DNA from: Acinetobacter gandensis
GTDB lineage: Bacteria; Pseudomonadota; Gammaproteobacteria; Pseudomonadales; Moraxellaceae
NCBI RefSeq assembly: GCF_001678755.1
Contig: NZ_LZDS01000023.1
Coordinates: 225,060-289,059 of the forward strand
Direction: 5' to 3'
Length of the DNA: 64,000 bases
Shown here one piece after another: positions 56,940 to 64,000 of the stretch. Position 1 is the stretch's first letter. Each line of letters begins with the position of its first letter. Both the position numbers and the translations under genes were made by a program. The notes under the pieces were generated by a model, which saw only the letters and a program-made list of their open reading frames with translations, had not been told where the DNA came from and did no database searches.

Positions 56940-58196
56940 TTATTTTGCGTAAACAGGGAATTTAGCGCAAACAACCTCTACTTTTGCCTTAACAGCATCA
57001 ATCACTGCTTGATCGCCTTTTGCATCAAGAATATCAGCGATCCAACCAGCAAGGTCACGTACTTCAGCTTCGCCGAAACCACGAGTTGTCACAGCTGGTG
57101 TACCGATACGGATACCAGAAGTCACAAATGGTGAACGTGGATCATTTGGTACAGAGTTTTTGTTCACAGTAATGTGCGCAGCACCTAACCATGCATCAGC
57201 TTCTTTACCAGTGATATCGCCTTGTTTGATTAAAGACAATAAGAACAAGTGGTTTTCAGTACCACCAGATACTACGTCATAACCACGAGCGATTAGAACT
57301 TCAGCCATTGCTTTAGCATTCTTAACCACTTGTTGTTGGTAAGTTTTGTATTCAGGTGCCATTGCTTCTTTAAAGCAAATTGCTTTAGCAGCTACAGCGT
57401 GAACCAAAGGACCACCTTGGTTACCTGGGAATACAGCTGATTGTAATTTTTTCTCAATCTCTTCGTTTGCTTTCGCAAGGATTAAACCTGAACGTGGGCC
57501 ACGAAGTGTTTTATGAGTCGTTGTTGTTGTTACGTCAGCAATTTGAACTGGGCTTGGGTATACGCCAGCAGCAACTAGACCTGCAACGTGAGCCATATCT
57601 ACAAATAGGTAAGCGCCAACTTTGTCCGCGATGTCACGGAAACGCTGCCAGTCAACAATTTGGCTGTAAGCAGAGAAACCAGCAACGATCATACGTGGCT
57701 TGTGTTCTTCAGCTAAACGTTCAACTTCTTCGTAATCGATTTCACCAGTTTCTGGGTTCAAACCGTACTGAATTGCGTTATATGTTTTACCAGAGAAGCT
57801 AACTTTTGCACCGTGAGTCAAGTGACCGCCGTGCGCTAAGCTCATACCCAAAACTGTATCGCCAGGGTTAAGAAGTGCTAGGTAAACAGCAGAGTTCGCT
57901 TGAGAACCTGCATGTGGTTGAACGTTAGCGTAATCAGCACCAAAAAGTTCTTTAGCACGGTCAATTGCCAATTGTTCAATAACGTCTACATATTCACAAC
58001 CGCCATAGTAGCGTTTGCCTGGGTAGCCTTCTGCATATTTGTTAGTGAGTTTTGATCCTTGCGCTTCCATTACTGCTGGTGAGCAATAGTTTTCAGAAGC
58101 AATCAATTCGATGTGCGCTTCTTGGCGAGCATCTTCCTTGGTGATTGCTTGCGCGATTTCTGGGTCAAATTCAGCAATTGAGATATTGGCAAACAT
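56940..58196 (-). CDS. glyA: Serine hydroxymethyltransferase
   Basis: Makes glycine and 5,10-methylenetetrahydrofolate from serine. 418 residues (417 in E. coli). The PLP lysine is in [14 protein letters not shown] (near residue 229); [12 protein letters not shown] (residues 28-39), [11 protein letters not shown] and the C-terminal [15 protein letters not shown] are all present. Single-gene unit. High-confidence orthologue. Confidence 0.98.
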   Translation of the reverse strand: MFANISIAEFDPEIAQAITKEDARQEAHIELIASENYCSPAVMEAQGSKLTNKYAEGYPGKRYYGGCEYVDVIEQLAIDRAKELFGADYANVQPHAGSQANSAVYLALLNPGDTVLGMSLAHGGHLTHGAKVSFSGKTYNAIQYGLNPETGEIDYEEVERLAEEHKPRMIVAGFSAYSQIVDWQRFRDIADKVGAYLFVDMAHVAGLVAAGVYPSPVQIADVTTTTTHKTLRGPRSGLILAKANEEIEKKLQSAVFPGNQGGPLVHAVAAKAICFKEAMAPEYKTYQQQVVKNAKAMAEVLIARGYDVVSGGTENHLFLLSLIKQGDITGKEADAWLGAAHITVNKNSVPNDPRSPFVTSGIRIGTPAVTTRGFGEAEVRDLAGWIADILDAKGDQAVIDAVKAKVEVVCAKFPVYAK

Positions 58197-58301
58197 TAGC
58201 GAGGTCCTATTAAATTAGGGCTTTTAAGCCGTGCTAAGATTGGCGCGTATTGTAGCATGAAGTTTTGAAAATGAGAGCGGGTAGTTTTGCTAAATTTAAA
58301 T

Positions 58302-58336
58302 AAAAAATGCCTATCTTCATCCGAAAGATAGGCATT
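58302..58336 (-). terminator. Terminator of the lipase-like gene
   Basis: On the minus strand AATGCCTATCTTT-CGGATG-AAGATAGGCATTTTTT, just after the stop at 58351. Confidence 0.9.
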
Positions 58337-58350
58337 CTGTTCAAATCAAA

Positions 58351-59610
58351 TTATTGAATTGGCATAAGAGATTTTACATCTAAGATAATTTCATCCCAAT
58401 TCGCGGTATAAACCGTCGCATGATCCCATTTTGGCGTGATTGCATTGTCTGTGTCCGTCACATAATTAATTTTAGTTCCTTTACTTGTGGCTAGCTGTAT
58501 CAATACATCCGTTGCTGCTTTTGGTACTGTTGTGTCATTACTGCCTTGATAAATGAAAATTGGTGTACTCAATTTTTTGAGCAGCGGCTGAGAGTCTTGC
58601 TCTAAGAATTGTTTAACCACTTTAATATTGGTCATAAAATTAGTTTGCGTTCGTGGGTAGCCATCTAATTTTCCATTCTTTTGTACATAAGCACCCATTG
58701 CCCCACCTAAGGTTTGCCCTAACACGTCATAACATACACTTTCAGCTTGAGCAGCGAGCTGGTCTGTTGGTGGGACAAACACTTCACTATATTGCAACGT
58801 TGGTGTTGAATTTCTTAAACCTGCTGTAATTAACGATGTAAAGGTATCAAGCGGCGCAAGAATATTAATTTTCTTAATCGGATCGGTTTCAGCTGCGGCT
58901 TTTTGTTCACCTCCACTGAGAATTAAAGCCAAATTAGAGGCTGGTGCTACAGCCACTGCGCCCTTATAGCTCAACTGTGCACGTGAAGCATATTGCGCAG
59001 CTCCCAAGGCAGCTTGCCCACCCTGTGAATGTCCTACGACGGACCACCGTTTTTCAGTGGTGTTACCTAAGTTTTTACTCGCAGCAACCACCGCATCGGT
59101 AATGGAAAATGCTTCACTTTTTAAATTTAAGAATGGATGTAACTCTTTACCACTCGGTTCACCTAAACCTTCATAGTCAGGGGCAACTACCGCATAACCT
59201 GCTGCTAAAAGTTTTGAAATAAAATATTCATTACCTTTTAAGCCTTGTTGGCTTGGTGCACAGGCATCAGCAACACCTGTAGTACCATGCGCCCACGCCA
59301 CAATGGGCCACCCACCTGTCGGTTTGGTACCTTTAGGCGTAAAGAGTAAAGCTGTAGCTTGAGTTTCAGTACCATTTACGCCAAGCATTTTATAAGTCAT
59401 CAATGTTTTATTGGCACTCACCGTATCCAAAACGGCATTAGCATTGGCATTAGCATCAATATAGACCTGAGTTTTTACAACAGGTGCAGCTATATTATTT
59501 TTTGGTATCCCATCATCGCTAATAAATGACGAATCACCGTCGCTTCCTCCACACGCAACCAAGAAAAGTGTACTACTGACCAATACCGTTAACTTAAGTT
59601 GGTTCATCAT
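58351..59610 (-). CDS. Secretory lipase-like alpha/beta hydrolase (lipoprotein)
   Basis: 419 residues from the first of two consecutive ATGs at 59610, with AGAGGG 8-9 bases upstream. Lipobox LFLVACGGS near residue 20. The nucleophile elbow is GHSQGGQAAL near residue 202, and the earlier AWAHGTTG and DYEGLG are typical of the secretory lipase/LIP family and some cutinase-like esterases. Likely an outer-membrane or surface esterase of unknown substrate. Confidence 0.85.
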   Translation of the reverse strand: MMNQLKLTVLVSSTLFLVACGGSDGDSSFISDDGIPKNNIAAPVVKTQVYIDANANANAVLDTVSANKTLMTYKMLGVNGTETQATALLFTPKGTKPTGGWPIVAWAHGTTGVADACAPSQQGLKGNEYFISKLLAAGYAVVAPDYEGLGEPSGKELHPFLNLKSEAFSITDAVVAASKNLGNTTEKRWSVVGHSQGGQAALGAAQYASRAQLSYKGAVAVAPASNLALILSGGEQKAAAETDPIKKINILAPLDTFTSLITAGLRNSTPTLQYSEVFVPPTDQLAAQAESVCYDVLGQTLGGAMGAYVQKNGKLDGYPRTQTNFMTNIKVVKQFLEQDSQPLLKKLSTPIFIYQGSNDTTVPKAATDVLIQLATSKGTKINYVTDTDNAITPKWDHATVYTANWDEIILDVKSLMPIQ

Positions 59611-59818
59611 CCTTGTTCCCTCTATTTGTTGTTTTAAAGTCATTCCTATTGATTAATCTCATGGAATTTCAATACGTTCAAGTGGTTTTATCACCATTGA
59701 TCACTCTATTCATTTTTGAGGAACTCGATCTTAATAACCACCTGATTTAATTTATATTTTAAATTCTAAATTTACATTTTTCTAACAATCTAGATTTGGG
59801 GGAATATGTATGTAAGCC

Positions 59819-60241
59819 ATGTTAATTTTCTTTCTTCTAGGTTTGGTCTTAGGTTATTTTGTCTTTGGTATGAAAACGAATACGCAAACTGCAAAAGTCA
59901 TTTATATAAGTTTGCCCGCAGCAAAGACATATCAACAAAAATAAATACTCAAGGCATCATCATTCAACCAGTGAATGGATTCGCGAATTCAATCAATTGA
60001 CACGCAATAAAAACGCCTAGTCTTTAAACCTATTGAAACAGATCTTTGTTAATTATGAGATTACCATTAAACAACAACGCTTTATTGTGTTAAATAGCGA
60101 CTATATTCCATATGTGATTTTGGAATAACTTGATACAGATAAAATTTTAAAATCGGTATTGAAAATGGAATTCCATTACACCTGTTTAAAGGTGTAATTT
60201 CAGCAGACGCATTTAAAGAAGATTATTTAGTCAATACGTAG
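59819..60241 (+). pseudogene. Decayed gene for a membrane-anchored protein
   Basis: An ATG at 59819 begins MLIFFLLGLVLGYFVFGMKT, a good membrane anchor, but the frame ends after 41 codons. Coding-like pieces then follow in other frames: SEWIREFNQLTRNKNA (before a stop near 60020), NYEITIKQQRFIVLNSDYIPYVILE (stop near 60126), and IPLHLFKGVISADAFKEDYLVNT ending with TAG at 60239. At least three frameshifts or stops separate them. Original length about 140 residues; family unknown. Confidence 0.6.
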
Positions 60242-60343
60242 CCATCTTGATAATTTCGCGACAAATAATCATGGCATTGGTTTGTCAGCCTGTGTGTGAT
60301 CATGTACATTCGTTTTTATTCATCCAACACTGCGGAACTGGAC

Positions 60344-61042
60344 ATGCAAGCCATTATTCTCGACACAGAAACCCATACCCTAAATGGTCAACCCATCGAG
60401 ATTGCCTATGCACCTGTGCAAGTTGCTGATGCAAAAATCACCCTAGATAAGTCTAAGATTTTTGACCAACTTTATAGTTGTGATGAACCCATTTCTTATG
60501 CAGCAATGGCTGTCCACCATATTTTAGAATCAGAACTTGTAGGTCAACCCCACTACAGCAGTTTCGAACTCCCAAGTGAAACCATATATATCATCGGTCA
60601 CAATATTGATTACGATATACGGGCATTAGAAAAATGTGGTGTCGATAGCACTAACATTAAAGCTATTTGTACACTTGCCCTTTCCCGTCTGGTTTGGCCC
60701 GATGCTGAAGCGCATAATATTTCTGCTTTAATCTATATGATTACGAAAGGCAGCGAAAAAGCCCGTGAAATGATTCGTAAAGCGCACCGTGCCGATATGG
60801 ATATTATTTTAACGGCTAATATTTTGATGCATATCGTGCATCATTTAAAAATAAACAGCATTGAAGAATTATATGCCGCGTCTGAAGATGCACGTATTCC
60901 ACGCACAATCAATTTTGGTAAACATCGTGGTACAGCTATTGCTGATCTGCCTTCAGACTATGTTCAGTGGCTTATGCGTCAAGATGAACTCGACCCTTAT
61001 TTACGCAAAGCTTTAGAAAAAGCTGCAATAGTCACTTTATAA
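60344..61042 (+). CDS. DEDD-type exonuclease with DUF3820-like C-terminal domain
   Basis: 232 residues from the ATG at 60344 (GGAAC 7 bases upstream). The exonuclease motifs are ILDTETHT (Exo I), GHNIDYDIRALE (Exo II) and HRADMDIILT (Exo III, H-x-D-x-D), as in ExoX-type 3'-5' exonucleases. The C-terminal INFGKHRGTAIADLPSDYVQWL is the DUF3820 motif, often fused to such nucleases. It may act in DNA repair or RNA turnover. Confidence 0.88.
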   Translation: MQAIILDTETHTLNGQPIEIAYAPVQVADAKITLDKSKIFDQLYSCDEPISYAAMAVHHILESELVGQPHYSSFELPSETIYIIGHNIDYDIRALEKCGVDSTNIKAICTLALSRLVWPDAEAHNISALIYMITKGSEKAREMIRKAHRADMDIILTANILMHIVHHLKINSIEELYAASEDARIPRTINFGKHRGTAIADLPSDYVQWLMRQDELDPYLRKALEKAAIVTL

Positions 61043-61129
61043 GACTTTGATTATTTAACAATTTCTTCATCTTATTGTAATTTTCAAGCAATAGGCTTGC
61101 CTTAATTCTTTTCTTAATGGAATTAAGGC

Positions 61130-61860
61130 ATGTTTAATTATCAAAAAACTGAGCTTGGGTTTAAAGTTTTAAAAGATCGTAGTATTACACTCAATGCTCG
61201 TCAGCGTCGGCTTTTGTTGTTGATTGGTTCGGACGACTTTAATCAAATGCAATCACATCATCAGCAACGAATTGCTGAAGCCTCACTGTTACAACAATTA
61301 GTGGAACTGGATTTAATTCAATACTGTGGTGATATTGCACATGTATCTGATGAACAAACCATCCTCTTTTCAAATGATTCAAATATTACCCAAACAACTG
61401 CACAATCCGAGAATCATCTCGAAGCTTTTCCAGCACTCAATTCAAGTCACTTAGCATCAAAGCACAATCTAAATCATAGTTTCGACTCTAATCAAAACGT
61501 GCACAATATCCTGTCACGTAAGCCACAACAAAGTACGTCTTTACCTACTTTCGAGGATCATCATAAAAGCTTTCATAAAGAGTTAGTTTCTGAAAATTTA
61601 GTTTTTATAGAGCAAGATTTTGAAACATTACAACTTTATATGTGCAACTTTATATGTGCAACTTACTGCATCAATATTGTGGTTTGATGGCCAAAAAGTT
61701 GGTGATTTCAATTCAAAATACTGAAGAGATATCACAGCTTAAATCCTGTCAAATGCAATGGACAACTTTGCTGAATGAATCTCACATTCAACCCAAATTA
61801 CTCCGCCACGCTTTGCAGCAGGTCAATTACAGTCTAAATCATTTACAAACTGCCGCCTGA
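61130..61860 (+). pseudogene. Gene of unknown function broken by a 14-bp tandem duplication
   Basis: The N-terminal frame (61130) encodes MFNYQKTELGFKVLKDRS with ARQRRLLLLIGSDDFNQM, a possible winged-helix region, but shifts frame after 61640. Downstream, another frame encodes LVISIQNTEEISQLKSCQMQ through LLRHALQQVNYSL, ending at 61860. Removing one copy of the exact 14-base repeat (AACTTTATATGTGC twice at 61632-61659) restores a single open frame of 238 residues joined as DFETLQLYMCNLLHQYC. So the gene is either recently broken or phase-variable. Family not recognised. Confidence 0.75.
61632..61659 (+). repeat. Exact tandem duplication of 14 bp
   Basis: AACTTTATATGTGC occurs twice without a gap, followed by a third partial copy AACTT. 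It is not a multiple of three and causes the frameshift of the surrounding gene. Confidence 0.95.
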
Positions 61861-62079
61861 TTTAGATCGAATTACTCACTTCTGATTCAAAAAACAAATT
61901 AATGAAGTAAGGATAGATTAACAATAAAATATACATTTTTATTAAATTCAATATCTTGCATTAAAAATACATAAACCATGCTGCCATTCCCTATAAAGTA
62001 TAAGACTTTCTCCTAATGTCCTTGGGCTGCCGAATATCGCAAGAATGCGTTGTTTAGTTGAATAAACTCGAGCTTTCAT

Positions 62080-62436
62080 ATGACACAACAGTACGGTTTA
62101 GAATTTGATTCTTTTGATAACCCAATGCAACTTAGCAAAGTCGGCAATTGGATTTTTACCTTTCTAAGCCCACGTGAAGCCATGCCCGATGTTCAATTAG
62201 CTATAACTAACGTCATGCCACGTCAAATCAGTGATGAATTACAACCCCGAAAAGTGGTTATTCATAATACAGCCGAAGAAAATATTTGGCTGATTGAACA
62301 AGTTGAATGCTTCAACAGTCAAACCAATCAAGAAGTCATTTTCCCTGCTCAGGCAGAAGAATCACAGATGGTTATTCAAACGATCATTTCTGAATTTGAT
62401 CGTTATGATGTCATACTGAAACTTCAGCCACGTTAA
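62080..62436 (+). CDS. Small conserved-looking protein of unknown function
   Basis: 118 residues, no signal peptide, beta-rich pattern (NWIFTFLSPREAMPDVQLAITNVMP). Likely cytoplasmic. Neighbours are also hypothetical. Not recognised. Confidence 0.7.
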   Translation: MTQQYGLEFDSFDNPMQLSKVGNWIFTFLSPREAMPDVQLAITNVMPRQISDELQPRKVVIHNTAEENIWLIEQVECFNSQTNQEVIFPAQAEESQMVIQTIISEFDRYDVILKLQPR

Positions 62437-62590
62437 TTTTATCCAACTAAAAAATTTGAAGCGATATAACTCAAATACTTATACACTTTTTTATTGTCTT
62501 AGATTAATTGAAAAATATTTCATACAGAAATTGTGCAGCGTTATCCTTTATCATAGCGCTGCATAATAATTTTCAATATGGATAATAAAA

Positions 62591-62884
62591 ATGAATTTAG
62601 CGAATTATTCTAATGACCAGGCCCTCATCATCTTTAACTTATATAACAGTTTAGAAGAATGTATTGAGGCAATTGGCCGCATGCATCTTGGCCCAAAACT
62701 TGTACTGAGTGAGGATGATTTATCAAAGGATCACAAAGTAGTTGATCGTTATGTAGGTGGCATACTCACCCAATCTATTGTTATTCGTAGTGAAGATGTT
62801 GAGCTCGCTAAAAGCAACCCTATGATTCGCTATCAGCTTTTGTCCTATGTATTAAATCAATTTAAAAAAGCAAAAACGGACTAG
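62591..62884 (+). CDS. Small protein of unknown function
   Basis: 97 residues, cytoplasmic, helix-rich (SLEECIEAIGRMHLGPKLVLSEDDL). A good terminator follows 18 bases after its stop. Not recognised. Confidence 0.7.
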   Translation: MNLANYSNDQALIIFNLYNSLEECIEAIGRMHLGPKLVLSEDDLSKDHKVVDRYVGGILTQSIVIRSEDVELAKSNPMIRYQLLSYVLNQFKKAKTD

Positions 62885-62901
62885 ACTAGATTTTAGGCAT
62901 G

Positions 62902-62931
62902 AAAAAACTCACAACAATGTGAGTTTTTTTC
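62902..62931 (+). terminator. Terminator
   Basis: AAAAAACTCACA-ACAA-TGTGAGTTTTTTT, perfect stem. Confidence 0.93.
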
Positions 62932-62944
62932 TTTCCATTATTGA

Positions 62945-63157
62945 TTAGGCTTCGAGTAAGCGATAAATATTTTCCGAATTTTGGCTTTCAAATAGTAATT
63001 CAATACTTGGCAATATAATTTCACCAGCAACAACAATATGTTCAATACGATGAAATATTGCACGTGAATCATCAGCATCCTTTCCACGTACCATCGCTTG
63101 CGCATTATAAACTTGGCTAAATTGATCTTTCACTTTCACATCGATCATCTGTTTCAT
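62945..63157 (-). CDS. Small protein of unknown function
   Basis: 70 residues, mixed alpha/beta (MIDVKVKDQFSQVYNAQAMVRGKD), no signal peptide. It converges with the gene at 62591 and shares the terminator region. Not recognised; coding status moderately certain. Confidence 0.55.
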   Translation of the reverse strand: MKQMIDVKVKDQFSQVYNAQAMVRGKDADDSRAIFHRIEHIVVAGEIILPSIELLFESQNSENIYRLLEA

Positions 63158-63346
63158 TGCTATATACTCTACTTCTTTTAATAATTGAATTTTTTATACC
63201 ACACCATTAAGCAAATTCTGCTTTTAAAATGTTAGATTTCTTGGCAATGTAAAGTTAATTTACATTAGTAATTATATATCAAATAGATAGACTAACCATA
63301 TTTATATTGTTTGACAAAAAACCACCAATACATAAATTTAAGGCAT
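63158..63346. other. AT-rich intergenic region
   Basis: No gene or repeat seen between the small protein gene and the candidate small RNA. Confidence 0.4.
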
Positions 63347-63494
63347 TAAAAAGCCCGCATCTCTGCGGGCTCTATGTTGGAAGGCTAGTGCTGATTTCTT
63401 GTCTGCAATATCTTAAGTTTAAAATATTACGAAACTCAACGAGCTGTCATTGATCCGTCCAACTTATTGGTAGCGTCGTTTTATGACCTACCGT
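63347..63494 (-). ncRNA. Candidate small RNA with promoter, hairpin and terminator
   Basis: On the minus strand a promoter (TTGGCA, 16-bp spacer, TATATT; 63501-63528) would start a transcript of about 148 bases. It begins with a stem GGTAG-GTC/GAC-G-CTACC (63469-63492) and ends with AGCCCGCA-GAGA-TGCGGGCT followed by five T residues (63347-63371). There is no convincing open frame. The family is not recognised; it is not tRNA, tmRNA or an obvious 6S RNA. Confidence 0.5.
63352..63371 (-). terminator. Terminator of the candidate small RNA
   Basis: Perfect 8-bp stem AGCCCGCA/TGCGGGCT with TCTC loop and A run on the plus strand. Confidence 0.85.
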
Positions 63495-63500
63495 GATTTA

Positions 63501-63528
63501 AATATAGCACTTTCTAGTATCTTGCCAA
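63501..63528 (-). promoter_or_regulatory. Promoter of the candidate small RNA
   Basis: Minus strand TTGGCA (63523-63528) and TATATT (63501-63506) with a 16-bp spacer. Confidence 0.5.
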
Positions 63529-63728
63529 GTCTTGCTAACACTTCAAAACAATTGATCAAATAAAATACAATTGCATTGATCTTTGAATAAGCAGAAAATA
63601 TGTTCGGTTCAAATGAACGTTAATTAAAACTTCAACTGCCAAACTTAAGTCCATGTTTTCAAAACAACATTGCTAAATCTGGTTTAAAGTTTAGCTGAAT
63701 AAAAACATTAATCTGCTCAATCTATCTC

Positions 63729-63780
63729 TTAGCCTGGGAAAATACCGCGTTCTTTCCGTGCTTTTAAAATGCGTTCACAC
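63729..63780 (-). pseudogene. C-terminal end of a gene cut by the insertion sequence
   Basis: The minus-strand frame CERILKARKERGIFPG followed by TAA (63729-63731) ends in a coding-like way and runs straight into the IS end at 63781. The 5' part of that gene should lie right of the element, outside the window. The family cannot be told from 16 residues. Confidence 0.45.
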
Positions 63781-64000
63781 GGGCTTTGTTGCACAAAGAT
63801 TTGAAATGCAAAGCGCCCCTAATTGAGCCAAATTTAAGGCGTAACTTGGGTAAGTGGTCGACCTAATTCCGTAAATCTGTTAAGAACTGCTACACGTGCA
63901 TGGATCTCATTCACTTGGCTATCAAAACTCCTTGCACTGAGTTTATCTCCTAATAATTTGATGCAATGCATCTTAGTTTCAACCAAACTTCGCCGATGAT
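63781..64000 (-). mobile_element. IS5-family insertion sequence, left end (element continues outside)
   Basis: GGGCTTTGTTGCACAAAG at 63781-63798 is a typical IS5/IS903-type terminal sequence, and the transposase end follows inward. The other end and the target duplication are outside the window. Confidence 0.8.
63834..64000 (-). CDS. IS5-family transposase, C-terminal part (cut by window edge)
   Basis: The last 54 codons of a DDE transposase: HRRSLVETKMHCIKLLGDKL, then SFDSQVNEIHARVAVLNRFT and a stop at 63834. This is the conserved C-terminus of IS5-group transposases, with the catalytic glutamate in the VETKMHC segment. The rest lies beyond the window. Confidence 0.88.
   Translation of the reverse strand, partial: HRRSLVETKMHCIKLLGDKLSARSFDSQVNEIHARVAVLNRFTELGRPLTQVTP

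Noticed and set aside
59806..60000. 64-codon frame with MYVSHVNFLSSRFGLRLF
   Set aside because: A neighbouring frame encodes a better membrane anchor starting at 59819; this one is out of frame with the remains of the decayed gene.

Overview
The window looks like a chromosomal segment of an Acinetobacter-type gammaproteobacterium: AT-rich DNA, an rluC/rne pair, a glyQS pair, tRNA-Lys repeats, an OprD-family porin, Acinetobacter-style VgrG architecture and an IS5-family end with a GGGCTTTGTTGCAC terminus. The genus is inferred from protein character and layout, not from a database search. Most of the window is core housekeeping sequence. The accessory parts are a VgrG cargo island near 38-43.6 kb, a run of decayed genes at 59.8-61.9 kb, and an insertion sequence at the right edge. 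Layout: 1-4.1 kb holds an OprD porin (cut by the window) and the lower meta-cleavage operon mhpD-mhpF-mhpE (2-hydroxypentadienoate to pyruvate and acetyl-CoA). 4.6-10.7 kb holds a HAD phosphatase, rluC and divergently rne with a long structured leader. 10.9-13.5 kb has an acyl-CoA synthetase and four tRNA-Lys genes (three identical UUU copies and one CUU). 13.6-24.6 kb carries small envelope proteins and lipoproteins around HPP-CBS and glyQS. 24.7-37.98 kb is mostly core metabolism: a D-2-hydroxyacid dehydrogenase, methyltransferases, GFA, a YhiN-type flavoprotein, yacG, a glyoxalase-II-like hydrolase, hemH, a DUF4062 protein, murI, DUF1285 and ETF-QO. 38.2-43.6 kb reads, on the minus strand, as vgrG, a putative permuted papain-like (NlpC/P60-type) effector, a secreted immunity candidate, a terminator, then the remains of a second effector tail with a frameshifted secreted protein. 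This looks like a T6SS cargo locus with an orphan relic. Just upstream lies a promoter, a TetR-type dyad, a structured short transcript and a strong terminator, then a TetR regulator. 44.7-50.5 kb: CDF transporter with a divergent MerR regulator, trhP-yfhL, ahpF and a DsbA-fold protein. 50.6-53.5 kb: a TelA-like three-gene operon. 53.8-59.6 kb: YqhA, a Crp/Fnr regulator with a TauD-type dioxygenase, rnk, glyA and a lipase-like lipoprotein. 59.8-63.2 kb: a decayed membrane protein gene, a DEDD exonuclease, a gene broken by an exact 14-bp tandem duplication, and small hypothetical genes. 63.3-64 kb: a candidate small RNA, the tail of a gene cut by an IS5-family element, and the end of that element's transposase. 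No rRNA, CRISPR array, prophage or replication origin was seen. The best candidates for something undescribed are the vgrG-linked effector/immunity set with its decayed neighbour, the two structured short transcripts (43.4-43.6 kb and 63.35-63.5 kb) and the TelA-like operon.
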